A program made the translations under genes and the position numbers. The notes below the pieces were generated by a model. That model did no database searches and had not been told where the DNA came from. It saw only the letters and a list, made by a program, of their open reading frames with translations. Below are positions 20,711 to 29,813 of a DNA stretch of 64,000 nucleotides, piece after piece (the first letter of the stretch is position 1; each line of letters begins with the position of its first letter). Origin of the DNA: Auraticoccus cholistanensis (GTDB lineage: Bacteria; Actinomycetota; Actinomycetes; Propionibacteriales; Propionibacteriaceae); contig NZ_WPCU01000010.1 in NCBI RefSeq assembly GCF_009742705.1, forward strand, positions 200,096 through 264,095. Reading direction: 5' to 3'.

Positions 20711-21564
20711 TCGAGCCCCAGGTCCCGGTGCAGCACCCGCACCGTCATGGTGCTGCCGGAGAGCCGACGGCCCAGCTCGGTGGCCATCGCCGTGCTGCGG
20801 TGCTTGCCGCCGGTGCAGCCGATGGCCACGGTCAGGTGGTGCTTGCCCTCACGCAGGTACCCCGGCTCGACCAGCCGGACCATCCCCTCGAGCTGGTCGA
20901 GGAAGGGCCCGGCGCCGTCCTGGCCCAGCACGTAGTCGCGCACCTCGGGCTCCAGCCCGGTCTGCGGTCGCAGCTCGGCCACCCAGTGCGGGTTGGGCAG
21001 GAAGCGGACGTCCACCACCATGTCGGCGTCGGTGGGGACCCCGTTCTTGAAGCCGAAGGAGAGCAGCAGCACCCGCAGCTCCTCGGCCCGTTCGGAGGCG
21101 AAGAAGTGCGCCACCCGGCTGGCGGTCTGGTGCGGGTTCAGGCCGCTGGTGTCGACCACCACGTCGGCGACCGAGCGCAGGTCGGCCAGCAGCGAGCGCT
21201 CCACCCGGACGCCGTCGGCCAGCCGGCCGTCGCCCTGCAGCGGGTGCGGGCGGCGGGCCGAGGACTGCCGCTTGACGATGGTCTCGTCGGTGGCGTCGAG
21301 GAAGAGCACCTCCGGGCGCAGACCGCGGTGCTCCAGGTCGTCGTACATGGTGGGCAGCTGCTCGAACAGCGTCCAGGAGCGGACGTCGAGGACCACCGCC
21401 AGCCGCTCCACCCCGGCCTTCTCCACCTGGGTGCACAGGTCGTCCAGCATGGCCGGCGGCAGGTTGTCCACGACGTACCAGCCGAGGTCCTCCAGCGCGT
21501 GGGCCGCCGTGCTCCGCCCGGCACCGCTCATCCCGGTCACCACCAGCACGCGGAGCTCAGTCAC
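20707..21564 (-). CDS. rapZ: RNase adapter protein RapZ (UPF0042 nucleotide-binding)
   Basis: P-loop protein; in E. coli it controls glucosamine-6-P synthase through small-RNA decay, in actinobacteria its target is less clear. 285 residues. The Walker A is GMSGAGRST, with Arg in place of Lys as is common in actinobacterial members. VDNLPP and the C-terminal VAIGCTGGKHRS are family signatures. GTG 21564 was chosen because the conserved domain begins immediately there. No ribosome-binding site is visible; a weak -10-like CACACT lies six bases upstream, so a leaderless start is possible. Confidence 0.93.
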   Translation of the reverse strand: MTELRVLVVTGMSGAGRSTAAHALEDLGWYVVDNLPPAMLDDLCTQVEKAGVERLAVVLDVRSWTLFEQLPTMYDDLEHRGLRPEVLFLDATDETIVKRQSSARRPHPLQGDGRLADGVRVERSLLADLRSVADVVVDTSGLNPHQTASRVAHFFASERAEELRVLLLSFGFKNGVPTDADMVVDVRFLPNPHWVAELRPQTGLEPEVRDYVLGQDGAGPFLDQLEGMVRLVEPGYLREGKHHLTVAIGCTGGKHRSTAMATELGRRLSGSTMTVRVLHRDLGLE

Positions 21565-21628
21565 GGGGCCAGTGTGCCAGTCCCCCGGGGCCGTTCTCAC
21601 AGCGCCGGCCGCCGGCTGTGCGGGGATG

Positions 21629-21666
21629 GTTACTCCTGTTTCACGCGGGCCGTCGGTACCCGAAAC
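21629..21666 (+). promoter_or_regulatory. GlnR-box-like element upstream of narK
   Basis: In the 5-6-5-6-5-6-5 layout of GlnR boxes (GTNAC, n6, GAAAC, n6, GTNAC, n6, GAAAC) the outer sites match perfectly: GTTAC at 21629-21633 and GAAAC at 21662-21666. The inner sites are poor (TTCAC, CGTCG). It lies 66-103 bases before the narK ATG, in the only long intergenic stretch of the cassette. GlnR is the usual nitrogen regulator of such genes in actinobacteria. Confidence 0.5.
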
Positions 21667-21731
21667 ACCGCTCGGCGAGGCTCGGCACGGCTCGACCCGA
21701 CCGGGCGGGCGACGTGTCCGAAGGAGCAGCG

Positions 21732-23093
21732 ATGTCCGCACCCACCCGCGAGGCGGCGACACCGGCGACCAGCACCCGCCCGGCGGCCCGGACCCGACGG
21801 GGCCGCTGGCTGACCGACTGGGACCCCGAGGACGAGGCCGCCTGGGCCGCCGGTGGCCGGTCCGTGGCCCGGCGCAACCTGCTGGCCTCGATCGTCTGCG
21901 AGTTCCTCGGCTTCTGCGTCTGGGCGCTGTGGAGCGTGGTGGTCCCCCAGCTGCCGGCCGCGGGGTTCGACCTCAGCGTCGACCAGCAGTTCTGGCTGAT
22001 CGCGCTGCCGGCCCTGGTCGGCGCGGCGCTGCGGATCCCCTACACCTTCGCCGTCCCGCTCTTCGGCGGGCGCACCTGGACGGTGGTCTCGGCGCTGCTG
22101 CTGCTCCTCCCGGTGGCCGCCCTGACCTGGGTGGTGGGACGGCCCGGGACCCCGTTCGGCGTGCTGCTGGCCGTGGCCGCGCTGGCCGGGCTGGGAGGCG
22201 GCAACTTCGCCTCCTCGATGACCAACATCACCTTCTTCTTCCCCGAGCGGGAGAAGGGGCGGGCGCTGGGCGTCAACGCCGCCGGCGGCAACCTCGGCAC
22301 CGGCGTCGTGCAGCTCGCGGTGCCGGCGATCATCACCATCGGCGCGGGCGTGCAGCTGCAGCGGATCGGGCTGGTGCTGGTGCCGCTGGTCCTGCTGGCC
22401 GCCGTGCTGGCGTGGCGGAGCATGGACAACCTGGCCTCCGTGCGGGCCGACTACCGCTCCTTCGCGCTGGCCGCGGCGCAGCGCCACACCTGGATCATCT
22501 CCTTCCTCTACGTCGGCACCTTCGGCTCCTTCATCGGCTACTCCGGCGCCTTCCCCACCCTGCTCAAGACCCAGTTCGTCGGCGCCAGCCCGGCGCTGGC
22601 CTTCCTCGGCGCCCTGGTCGGCGCCCTGAGCCGGCCCCTCGGCGGCATGCTCGCCGACCGGCTCGGCGGCGCCCGGGTGACCATCGGCTCCTTCGGGCTG
22701 CTCACGGCAGGCGCGGGAGGCGCCCTGGTCGCCCTGGCCCAGCACAGCTTCGGGCTCTTCTTCGCCTCCTTCATGGTGCTGTTCCTCGGCACCGGGCTGG
22801 GCAACGGCGCCACCTACCGGATGATCCCCGCGGTCTTCCGGGCCACCGCCCTGGCCCGCGGCGGGGACGTGGCCGTGGCCCGCAAGGCGGCGGCCGGCTG
22901 CCTCGGCATCGCCGGCGCCGTGGGCGCCTTCGGCGGCTTCCTGATCCCCCGCGGGTTCGCGGTCTCGACCACCGCGACCGGGTCGGTCGCGGCCGCGATC
23001 ATGTGCTTCCTCATCGCCTACCTGGTGATGGCCGCGCTGACCTGGGCGGTCTACCGCCGGCCCGGCTCCGCGCTGGCCGGGGAGTCGATCTGA
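21732..23093 (+). CDS. narK: NarK/NasA-type nitrate-nitrite transporter (MFS)
   Basis: Major-facilitator permease importing nitrate and/or exchanging nitrite. 453 residues with about 12 membrane segments after a 50-residue polar N-terminus. It contains the nitrate signature region with FFFPEREKGRALG and NAAGGNLG, and an arginine in RIPYTF in the place of the anion-binding Arg. A second Gly-rich signature with ARKAAAGCLGIAGAVGAFGG lies near the end. Start ATG 21732 has AAGGAG five bases before it. First gene of the nitrate cassette; the nitrate reductase starts five bases after its stop. Confidence 0.93.
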   Translation: MSAPTREAATPATSTRPAARTRRGRWLTDWDPEDEAAWAAGGRSVARRNLLASIVCEFLGFCVWALWSVVVPQLPAAGFDLSVDQQFWLIALPALVGAALRIPYTFAVPLFGGRTWTVVSALLLLLPVAALTWVVGRPGTPFGVLLAVAALAGLGGGNFASSMTNITFFFPEREKGRALGVNAAGGNLGTGVVQLAVPAIITIGAGVQLQRIGLVLVPLVLLAAVLAWRSMDNLASVRADYRSFALAAAQRHTWIISFLYVGTFGSFIGYSGAFPTLLKTQFVGASPALAFLGALVGALSRPLGGMLADRLGGARVTIGSFGLLTAGAGGALVALAQHSFGLFFASFMVLFLGTGLGNGATYRMIPAVFRATALARGGDVAVARKAAAGCLGIAGAVGAFGGFLIPRGFAVSTTATGSVAAAIMCFLIAYLVMAALTWAVYRRPGSALAGESI

Positions 23094-23098
23094 GCCCG

Positions 23099-25258
23099 AT
23101 GGACGTCACCGAGGCCGTCGCCACCCACTGCCCCTACTGCGCGCTGCAGTGCGCCCAGTCGCTGACCCCCACCCCGACCGGGGTCGAGGTCGCCCCGCGC
23201 GACTTCCCCACCAACCGCGGCGGGATGTGCCAGAAGGGCTGGACCTCCGCTGCGCTGCTGCAGACCCCGGACCGGCTCACCAGCCCGCTGCTGCGGGTCG
23301 ACGACGAGCTGGTCGCCGTCGACTGGGACACCGCCCTGGACCACCTCGCCGCCCGGCTGAGAGCCGTCCGGGCCGAGTCGGGTGCCGACGCGGTGGCGGT
23401 CTTCGGCGGGGGCGGGCTGACCAACGAGAAGGCCTACCAGCTGGGCAAGTTCGCCCGGCTCGCCCTCGGCACGGCCAACATCGACTACAACGGCCGCTTC
23501 TGCATGTCCAGCGCCGCCGCCGCCGCCAACCGCTCGCTGGGGATGGACCGCGGTCTGCCCTTCCCGCTGGAGGACCTGCGCGGTGCGCAGGCCGTGCTGC
23601 TGCTGGGCAGCAACCTGGCCGAGACCATGCCGCCCAGCCTCAACCACCTGGCCGCCGTGCGGGCCCGGGGAGGGCTGGTCGTGGTCGACCCGCGGCGCAG
23701 CGCCACCGCCGCGCTGGCCGCCGACGACGACGGCGTGCACCTGCAGCCGGTACCGGGCACCGACCTGGCGGTGCTGCTCGGCCTCACCCACGTGGTGCTG
23801 CGCGACGGGCTGGCCGACCGGGACTACCTGCACGGGCGCACCAGCGGCCTCGACGCCCTCGCCGCCGCGGTCGCGGCCTGGTGGCCCGAGCGCGTCGAGC
23901 AGGTCAGCGGCGTGCCCGTGGCGGCCCTGGAGCGGGCCGCGCACCGGCTGGCCGCCGCCGCCCCGGTGCACGGCGGGGACGGCGCCTACGTGCTGACCGG
24001 ACGGGGCGTGGAGCAGTCCAGCCAGGGCACCGACACCGTGACCGCCGCGATCAACCTGGCGCTGGTGCTGGGGCTGTGCGGACGGGTCGGCAGCGGCTAC
24101 GGCGCCGTCACCGGGCAGGGCAACGGCCAGGGCGGCCGCGAGCACGGGCAGAAGGCCGACCAGCTGCCCGGCTACCGCTCGATCACCGACCCCGACGCCC
24201 GGGCCCACGTGGCCGGCGTCTGGGGCGTGGACCCGGCCACCATCCCGGGCCCGGGTCTGCCGGCGGTGCAGCTGCTGGCCGCGCTGGGCACCGCCGGCGG
24301 ACCCCGGGCGCTGCTGGTGCACGGGGCGAACCTGCGGATCAGCGCCCCCAGCGCCGGGGACGTCGCGCGCCGGCTCGCCGCCCTCGACCTGCTGGTGGTG
24401 TGCGACTTCGTGCTCTCCGAGACCGCCGCCCTGGCCGACGTGGTGCTGCCGGTCACCCAGTGGGCCGAGGAGGAGGGCACCATGACGTCGCTGGAGGGCC
24501 GCGTGATCCGGCGTCGCCGGGCGCTGCCGCCGCCGGCCGGGGTCCGCAGCGAGCTGCAGGTGTGGGCGGAGCTGGCGGCCCGGCTGCGGGCACCCGGGCG
24601 CTGGGACACCGACCCGGCCGCCGTCTTCGACGAGCTGGCCCGGGCCAGCGCGGGCGGGCGCGCCGACTACTCGGGGCTGAGCCACGCCCGCCTGGACGGC
24701 GCCGAGGCGCTGTTCTGGCCCTGCCCCGCCACCCCGGCCGGGGCGCCGGAGCACCCGGGCACGCCACGGCCCTTCCTGGACCGCTTCCCCACCCCGGACG
24801 GGCGGGCCCGCCTGGTGCCGGTCGACCACCGCGGCCCGCAGGAGCGGCCCGGTCCCGGCCACCCGCTGCACCTGATCACGGGCCGGGTGCTGCAGCACTA
24901 CCAGTCCGGCGCCCAGACCCGCCGCGTGCCCGAGCTGGCCGCCGCCCAGCCCGAGGCGTTCGCCGAGCTGCACCCGCTCACCGCCGACCGGCTGGGGGTC
25001 GGCGACGGCGACCGGCTGCGGCTGCGCAACCGCCGCGGCGAGGTGCTCGCCCGGGCGCGGATCAGCGCGGCGATCCGTCCCGACACGGTGTTCGTGCCCT
25101 TCCACTTCGCCGGCGCGGGCAGCGTCAACGAGATCACCAACGACGCCCTCGACCCCGTCTCGAGCATGCCGGAGTTCAAGGTCTGCGCGGTCGACGTCGT
25201 GGCCGAGGACGACCCCGCCCCGCACGCCGGGGCACCGGTGGAAGGAGCAGCGCGGTGA
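23099..25258 (+). CDS. nasA: assimilatory nitrate reductase catalytic subunit (molybdopterin)
   Basis: Reduces nitrate to nitrite in the cytoplasm using Mo-bisMGD and one [4Fe-4S]. 719 residues. The N-terminus binds the cluster through C11, C14, C18 and C44 (CPYCALQC, GGMCQKGW). NGRFCMSSAAAA supplies the probable Mo-ligand cysteine. GLTNEKAYQLGKF, GQGNGQGGREHG and the C-terminal molydopterin-dinucleotide domain (LITGRVLQHYQSGAQTRR) complete the fold. No Tat signal is present, so it is assimilatory, and no C-terminal BFD cluster; the partner flavoprotein carries that. The stop overlaps the next start (GTGA). Confidence 0.94.
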   Translation: MDVTEAVATHCPYCALQCAQSLTPTPTGVEVAPRDFPTNRGGMCQKGWTSAALLQTPDRLTSPLLRVDDELVAVDWDTALDHLAARLRAVRAESGADAVAVFGGGGLTNEKAYQLGKFARLALGTANIDYNGRFCMSSAAAAANRSLGMDRGLPFPLEDLRGAQAVLLLGSNLAETMPPSLNHLAAVRARGGLVVVDPRRSATAALAADDDGVHLQPVPGTDLAVLLGLTHVVLRDGLADRDYLHGRTSGLDALAAAVAAWWPERVEQVSGVPVAALERAAHRLAAAAPVHGGDGAYVLTGRGVEQSSQGTDTVTAAINLALVLGLCGRVGSGYGAVTGQGNGQGGREHGQKADQLPGYRSITDPDARAHVAGVWGVDPATIPGPGLPAVQLLAALGTAGGPRALLVHGANLRISAPSAGDVARRLAALDLLVVCDFVLSETAALADVVLPVTQWAEEEGTMTSLEGRVIRRRRALPPPAGVRSELQVWAELAARLRAPGRWDTDPAAVFDELARASAGGRADYSGLSHARLDGAEALFWPCPATPAGAPEHPGTPRPFLDRFPTPDGRARLVPVDHRGPQERPGPGHPLHLITGRVLQHYQSGAQTRRVPELAAAQPEAFAELHPLTADRLGVGDGDRLRLRNRRGEVLARARISAAIRPDTVFVPFHFAGAGSVNEITNDALDPVSSMPEFKVCAVDVVAEDDPAPHAGAPVEGAAR

Positions 25259-26787
25259 CGCGGGTGGTCGTGGTGGGCAACGGCATGGTGGGGTCGCGCT
25301 TCGCGGCCGAGCTGACCGACGGCGACGGCGGCCGGTTCCGGGTCACCGTGCTGGGGGCCGAGTCGGCGCAGCCCTACAACCGGGTGCTGCTGAGCCAGCT
25401 GGTGGCCGGCCAGTACGGGCCCGAGGCGCTCGCGCTGCCCTCGGCCGCCTCGGAGCGGGTGCGCGTGCACGGCGGCACGGTGGCGCTCGCCGTCGACCGT
25501 CAGGACCGCAGCGTGCTCGCCTCCGACGGCTCCCGGCACCGCTACGACTTCCTGGTGCTCGCCACCGGGGCCGCGGCCCGGGTGCCCGCCCTGCCGGGGC
25601 TGGACCCGTGGCCGCGGGGGGTGCACGCGCTGCGCACCCGCGACGACGCACTCGCCGTCGTGGCCGCCACCGCCGAGGCCCGCTCCGCGGTGGTGCTCGG
25701 CGCCGGGGTGCTGGGGGTGGAGACCGCGGTGGCGCTCTCCCGACGGGGGCTGCCGGTCACCGTGGTGCACCCGGCGCCCACCCTGATGGACCGCCAGCTG
25801 GACGCCGGGGCCGGACGGGTGCTCGCCGCCAGCCTGGCCCGGCTGGGGATCGAGCACCGCGCCGGGGTGCCCGCCCGTCGGGTCCGCACCCGCGACGGCC
25901 GGCTGACCGGGCTCGACCTGGACGACGCCTCGGTGCTGCCGGCGGACCTGCTGGTGGTCTGCACCGGCACCCAGCCGCGGACGGACCTGGCCCGGGCCGC
26001 CGGCCTGCCGGTGGGACGCGGGGTGCTGGTCGACGACCGGCTGGCCAGTCCGGCCGACCCCCGCGTCTTCGCCGTCGGGGACTGCGCGGAGCCGCCGGAG
26101 GGCGCCACCGGGCTGGTCGCCCAGGGCTGGGAGCAGGCCGCCCGGCTGGCCGCGCGGCTGCGGGCCACCGGCACCGGGCCGGGAGCCCTCCCCCGCCGGC
26201 GGGACCGGGTGGCCGACGACGTGGTCAAGGTCAAGGCCGCCGGGCTCGACGTGGTCACCATGGGGGTCTCCGGCGCCCGCGTCGGCGACCCGGCGCTGCG
26301 GACCCTGCGGCTGAGCGACCCCGACGCCGGCCGGCACGTCGAGGTGGTGGTGTCCGGCCAGCGGCTGGTGGGGGCGACCTGCCTCGGCGACGCCGAGGTG
26401 GCCGCGGAGCTGCTGGCCTGCTACACCCGCGGCACACCGGTGCCGGCGGACCCGGCCCGGCTGCTGCTGACGCCGCTGGCCGCCGTGGCCGCCCCGCGCC
26501 CGGCGGTCACCGAGCTGGCCGAGGACGCCGTGGTCTGCCGGTGCAACGGCGTGGACCGGCGCACCATCGACCGGGCCTGCCGCGAGGGCGCCACCACGGT
26601 CGAGGAGGTCGCCGCCCGGACCCGCGCCGGGACCGGCTGCGGCGGCTGCCGGGCCGACGTCTGCGCCCTCGTGGAGGCCCTCGCCCCGGTGCCGGCCGGC
26701 ACCTCACCGCAGCCCGGCCCGGGCTGTGAGAAGAGCGTTACCGCCGTGTCACCGCTGGCGTCGGCCGCTGTGACGTCGGCTCGTTAG
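25255..26787 (+). CDS. nitrate reductase electron-transfer flavoprotein (FAD/NAD(P)H, BFD [2Fe-2S])
   Basis: Probable NAD(P)H-side subunit of the assimilatory nitrate reductase (NasB-like). 510 residues. FAD-binding GNGMVG is at the N-terminus, a second Rossmann motif near VLGAGVLGVE, and the FAD motif VFAVGDCAE follows. A C-terminal BFD-like [2Fe-2S] domain has four Cys (CRCNG and CGGCRADVC). Start GTG 25255 overlaps the nasA stop and has AAGGAG seven bases upstream. The last codons contain the GlnR-box-like element for nirB. It resembles the FAD half of NirB; here it is a separate protein beside a full NirB. Confidence 0.88.
   Translation: MTRVVVVGNGMVGSRFAAELTDGDGGRFRVTVLGAESAQPYNRVLLSQLVAGQYGPEALALPSAASERVRVHGGTVALAVDRQDRSVLASDGSRHRYDFLVLATGAAARVPALPGLDPWPRGVHALRTRDDALAVVAATAEARSAVVLGAGVLGVETAVALSRRGLPVTVVHPAPTLMDRQLDAGAGRVLAASLARLGIEHRAGVPARRVRTRDGRLTGLDLDDASVLPADLLVVCTGTQPRTDLARAAGLPVGRGVLVDDRLASPADPRVFAVGDCAEPPEGATGLVAQGWEQAARLAARLRATGTGPGALPRRRDRVADDVVKVKAAGLDVVTMGVSGARVGDPALRTLRLSDPDAGRHVEVVVSGQRLVGATCLGDAEVAAELLACYTRGTPVPADPARLLLTPLAAVAAPRPAVTELAEDAVVCRCNGVDRRTIDRACREGATTVEEVAARTRAGTGCGGCRADVCALVEALAPVPAGTSPQPGPGCEKSVTAVSPLASAAVTSAR
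26737..26774 (+). promoter_or_regulatory. GlnR-box-like element upstream of nirB, inside the previous gene
   Basis: GTTAC (26737-26741), GTCAC (26748-26752) and GTGAC (26770-26774) lie on a strict 11-bp period (n6 spacers), with CGTCG in the third slot. This is the spacing of GlnR boxes. It overlaps the last codons of the flavoprotein gene and ends 23 bases before the nirB ATG. Confidence 0.55.
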
Positions 26788-26790
26788 CGT
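26785..26790 (+). promoter_or_regulatory. candidate leaderless -10 of nirB
   Basis: TAGCGT is a TANNNT hexamer and is followed by exactly six bases and then the ATG at 26797, the geometry of leaderless actinobacterial mRNAs. There is no ribosome-binding site before the ATG. Its first three bases are the TAG stop of the upstream gene. Confidence 0.5.
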
Positions 26791-26796
26791 CCCGAC

Positions 26797-29448
26797 ATGC
26801 CCCAGGAGAAGGACCGGCCCGAGGAGATCGACGTGCAGGACCAGACCCCGCCAGACCCCGCGGACACCACCGCCGACCGGCCGCGCCGCCTCGTGGTGGT
26901 CGGTGCCGGCATGGTCGCCCACCGCCTCGTGGAGGCGCTGCTGCAGCGCGACACCACCGGGGCCTTCACCGTCACCGTGCTGGGCGAGGAGGAGCACCCG
27001 CCCTACGACCGGGTCGGCCTCACCTCCTTCTTCGCCGGCCGCGACGCCGAGCAGCTCGCCCTGGGCGACCCCGCGCTGTGGGACGACGACCGGGTCGACC
27101 TGGTCCTGGGCAGCCGGGTCACCGGGCTCGACCGCGCCGCCCGCACGGTGACCACCGCCACCGGGCAGGTGCACCGCTACGACGAGCTGGTGCTGGCCAC
27201 CGGCTCCAGCGCCTTCGTGCCCCCGGTCGCCGGCGCCGACCTGCCCGGGGTCTTCGTCTACCGCACCCTCGACGACGTCGCCCGGCTGCAGCGCTGGGTC
27301 CGCGACCGGGCGGAGCAGCACGACCGGCCGCTGCGCGGCGCCGTCGTCGGCGGCGGCCTGCTCGGTCTGGAGGCGGCGGGGGCGCTGCAGTCCATGGGCG
27401 TGCACAGCACGGTCGTCGAGTTCGCGCCGCGGCTGATGGCGGTGCAGGTGGACGAGGCCGGCGGCCACGCCCTGCAGCGGATCATCACCCGGCTCGGGAT
27501 CGAGGTCCGCACCAGCACCGCCACCACGGCCATCACCGCGGGCCCCGACGGCGCGGTGGCCGCCATGACCTTCAGCGACGGCTCCAGCACCGACGTGGAC
27601 GTGGTCGTGGTCGCCGCCGGCATCAGGCCCCGCGACGAGCTGGCCCGCGCCGCCGGGCTGGCCGTCGGCCCCCGCGGCGGGCTGGTGGTCGACGACGCCT
27701 GCCGCAGCGAGGACCCGCACGTGTCGGCCGTCGGCGAGGTGGCCTGCATCCGCGGCGCCACCCTGGGTCTGGTCGCCCCCGGGTACACGATGGCCGAGAT
27801 CCTGACCGACCGGCTGCTCGGCGGGCAGGCCACCTTCCCCGGCGCCGACACCTCCACCAAGCTCAAGCTGCTCGGCGTGGACGTCGCCTCCTTCGGCGAC
27901 GCCTTCGCCGCCACCCCCGGCGCCCTCGAGGTCGTCTACGCCGACCCGGCCGCCGGCGTCTACAAGAAGCTGGTGCTCTCCGACGACGCCGAGGTCCTGC
28001 TCGGCGGCATCCTGGTCGGCGACGCCAGCGCCTACGCCTCCCTGCGCCCGATGGTGGGACGCCGGCTCGGTGTGGACCCGGCTGCCTTCCTGCTGCCCGA
28101 GGGTGCGGCGGCCGGCCCGGCCGGGCTGGAGCTCCCCGACGAGGCGGTGGTCTGCTCCTGCAACAACGTGACCGCCGGGGCCGTCCGGTGCGCGGTGTCG
28201 GAGCAGGGCGCCTGCGACCTCGCCGCCGTGAAGGGCTGCACCCGGGCCGGCACCAGCTGCGGCTCGTGCCTGCCGAGCGTCAAGAAGCTGATGACCACCG
28301 AGCTGGAGAAGTCGGGGCTGACGGTCAGCAGGGCGCTCTGCGAGCACTTCGAGCAGACCCGCGCGGAGCTGTTCGAGATCGTCCGGGTCACCCGGCTGAC
28401 CACGTTCAGCGAGATCATCTCCCGGCACGGGCGTGGCCGCGGCTGCGACATCTGCAAGCCGGTGGTGGCCTCGGTCCTGGCCTCGCTCGGGGGCGGGCAC
28501 ATCCTGGCCGGTGAGCAGGCGGCGCTGCAGGACACCAACGACCACGTGATGGCCAACCTGCAGAAGGACGGCTCCTACTCGGTGGTGCCCCGCATCCCCG
28601 GCGGGGAGGTCACCGCGGAGGGCCTGATCGCCATCGGCGAGGTCGCCCGCGACTTCGGGCTGTACACCAAGATCACCGGCGGCCAGCGGATCGACCTGTT
28701 CGGGGTCCGGCTGGAGCAGCTGCCGGCGGTGTGGCGGCGGCTGGTCGCGGCCGGGTTCGAGTCCGGTCACGCCTACGGCAAGTCGCTGCGGACGGTGAAG
28801 TCCTGCGTCGGGTCCACCTGGTGCCGCTACGGGGTGCAGGACTCGGTCGGGCTCGCGGTGGCCCTCGAGCTGCGCTACCGCGGCCTCCGCTCCCCGCACA
28901 AGCTCAAGCTGGGGGTCTCCGGCTGCGCCCGGGAGTGCGCCGAGGCCCGCGGCAAGGACGTCGGCGTGATCGCCACCGAGCAGGGCTGGAACCTCTACGT
29001 CGGCGGCAACGGCGGCGCCACCCCGCGCCACGCCCAGCTGCTGGCCGCCGACCTGGACAACGACACCCTGGTCCGCACCGTGGACCGCTTCCTCATGTAC
29101 TACGTGCGCACCGCCGACCGGCTGCAGCGCACCGCCGCCTGGCTGGAGGAGCTGGACGGCGGCCTGGACCACGTCCGCGAGGTCGTGGTCGAGGACGCGC
29201 TGGGCATCGGCGCCGACCTGGAGCAGGCGATGGCCGCGCACGTCGACGGCTACGCCGACGAGTGGGCCGCGGTGCTGGCCGACCCCGAGCAGCTGCGCAA
29301 GTTCACCGCCTTCGTCAACGCCCCCGACCACGTCGACGAGTCGCTGCAGTACGTCCCCGAGCGCGGCCAGATCCGGCCCGCCACCCCGTCCGAGCGCACC
29401 GGCGGCGCGGTCCTGATCGCCGGTGCCGAGCTGGAGGTCCGCCGATGA
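26797..29448 (+). CDS. nirB: assimilatory nitrite reductase [NAD(P)H], large subunit
   Basis: Six-electron reduction of nitrite to ammonium with FAD, [2Fe-2S], [4Fe-4S] and siroheme. 883 residues, normal length. Order: FAD/NAD domains (GAGMVAHR near the N-terminus, VGGGLLGLEAAG), BFD-type [2Fe-2S] domain (CSCNN, GTSCGSCLP), ferredoxin-like half domain, then the siroheme and [4Fe-4S] ligands C-x5-C (CVGSTWC) and C-x3-C (GCAREC). ATG 26797 likely acts as a leaderless start; GTG 26833, with GAGGAG six bases before it, is an alternative. The nirD start overlaps its stop (ATGA). Confidence 0.95.
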   Translation: MPQEKDRPEEIDVQDQTPPDPADTTADRPRRLVVVGAGMVAHRLVEALLQRDTTGAFTVTVLGEEEHPPYDRVGLTSFFAGRDAEQLALGDPALWDDDRVDLVLGSRVTGLDRAARTVTTATGQVHRYDELVLATGSSAFVPPVAGADLPGVFVYRTLDDVARLQRWVRDRAEQHDRPLRGAVVGGGLLGLEAAGALQSMGVHSTVVEFAPRLMAVQVDEAGGHALQRIITRLGIEVRTSTATTAITAGPDGAVAAMTFSDGSSTDVDVVVVAAGIRPRDELARAAGLAVGPRGGLVVDDACRSEDPHVSAVGEVACIRGATLGLVAPGYTMAEILTDRLLGGQATFPGADTSTKLKLLGVDVASFGDAFAATPGALEVVYADPAAGVYKKLVLSDDAEVLLGGILVGDASAYASLRPMVGRRLGVDPAAFLLPEGAAAGPAGLELPDEAVVCSCNNVTAGAVRCAVSEQGACDLAAVKGCTRAGTSCGSCLPSVKKLMTTELEKSGLTVSRALCEHFEQTRAELFEIVRVTRLTTFSEIISRHGRGRGCDICKPVVASVLASLGGGHILAGEQAALQDTNDHVMANLQKDGSYSVVPRIPGGEVTAEGLIAIGEVARDFGLYTKITGGQRIDLFGVRLEQLPAVWRRLVAAGFESGHAYGKSLRTVKSCVGSTWCRYGVQDSVGLAVALELRYRGLRSPHKLKLGVSGCARECAEARGKDVGVIATEQGWNLYVGGNGGATPRHAQLLAADLDNDTLVRTVDRFLMYYVRTADRLQRTAAWLEELDGGLDHVREVVVEDALGIGADLEQAMAAHVDGYADEWAAVLADPEQLRKFTAFVNAPDHVDESLQYVPERGQIRPATPSERTGGAVLIAGAELEVRR

Positions 29449-29810
29449 GCCTGGATGCCGCACCCGAGTCCCTGCTGGCCGTCTGCCGGCTGACCGACCT
29501 GGTCCCCGAGCGGGGGGCGGCGGCGCTGGTGGACGGGGAGCAGGTGGCGCTGTTCCGGATGGTCGACGACGAGGTGCTGGCGGTGCAGCAGCTCGACCCC
29601 TACTCCGGCGCCAACGTGATGTCGCGGGGCATCGTCGGCACCCGCGGCGAGGCCTGGACGGTGGCCTCGCCGATGTACAAGCAGGTCTTCGACCTGCGCA
29701 CCGGGGAGTGCCTGGACACCCAGGGCCGCGAGCCGCGGCGGCTGCGCACCTGGCCGGTGCGGTGCCGCGACGGCGTGGTGCTGCTCGCCCGCGGCCCGCG
29801 GGAGGGTTGA
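29445..29810 (+). CDS. nirD: nitrite reductase small subunit NirD
   Basis: Rieske-fold small subunit of NirBD. 121 residues. The fold is recognisable (QLDPYSGANVMSRGIVG, SPMYKQVFDLRTGECLD) but the CxH and CxxH cluster ligands are absent, as is normal for NirD. Start ATG overlaps the nirB stop, with GGAGG seven bases before it. Confidence 0.93.
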   Translation: MSLDAAPESLLAVCRLTDLVPERGAAALVDGEQVALFRMVDDEVLAVQQLDPYSGANVMSRGIVGTRGEAWTVASPMYKQVFDLRTGECLDTQGREPRRLRTWPVRCRDGVVLLARGPREG

Positions 29811-29813
29811 GCC

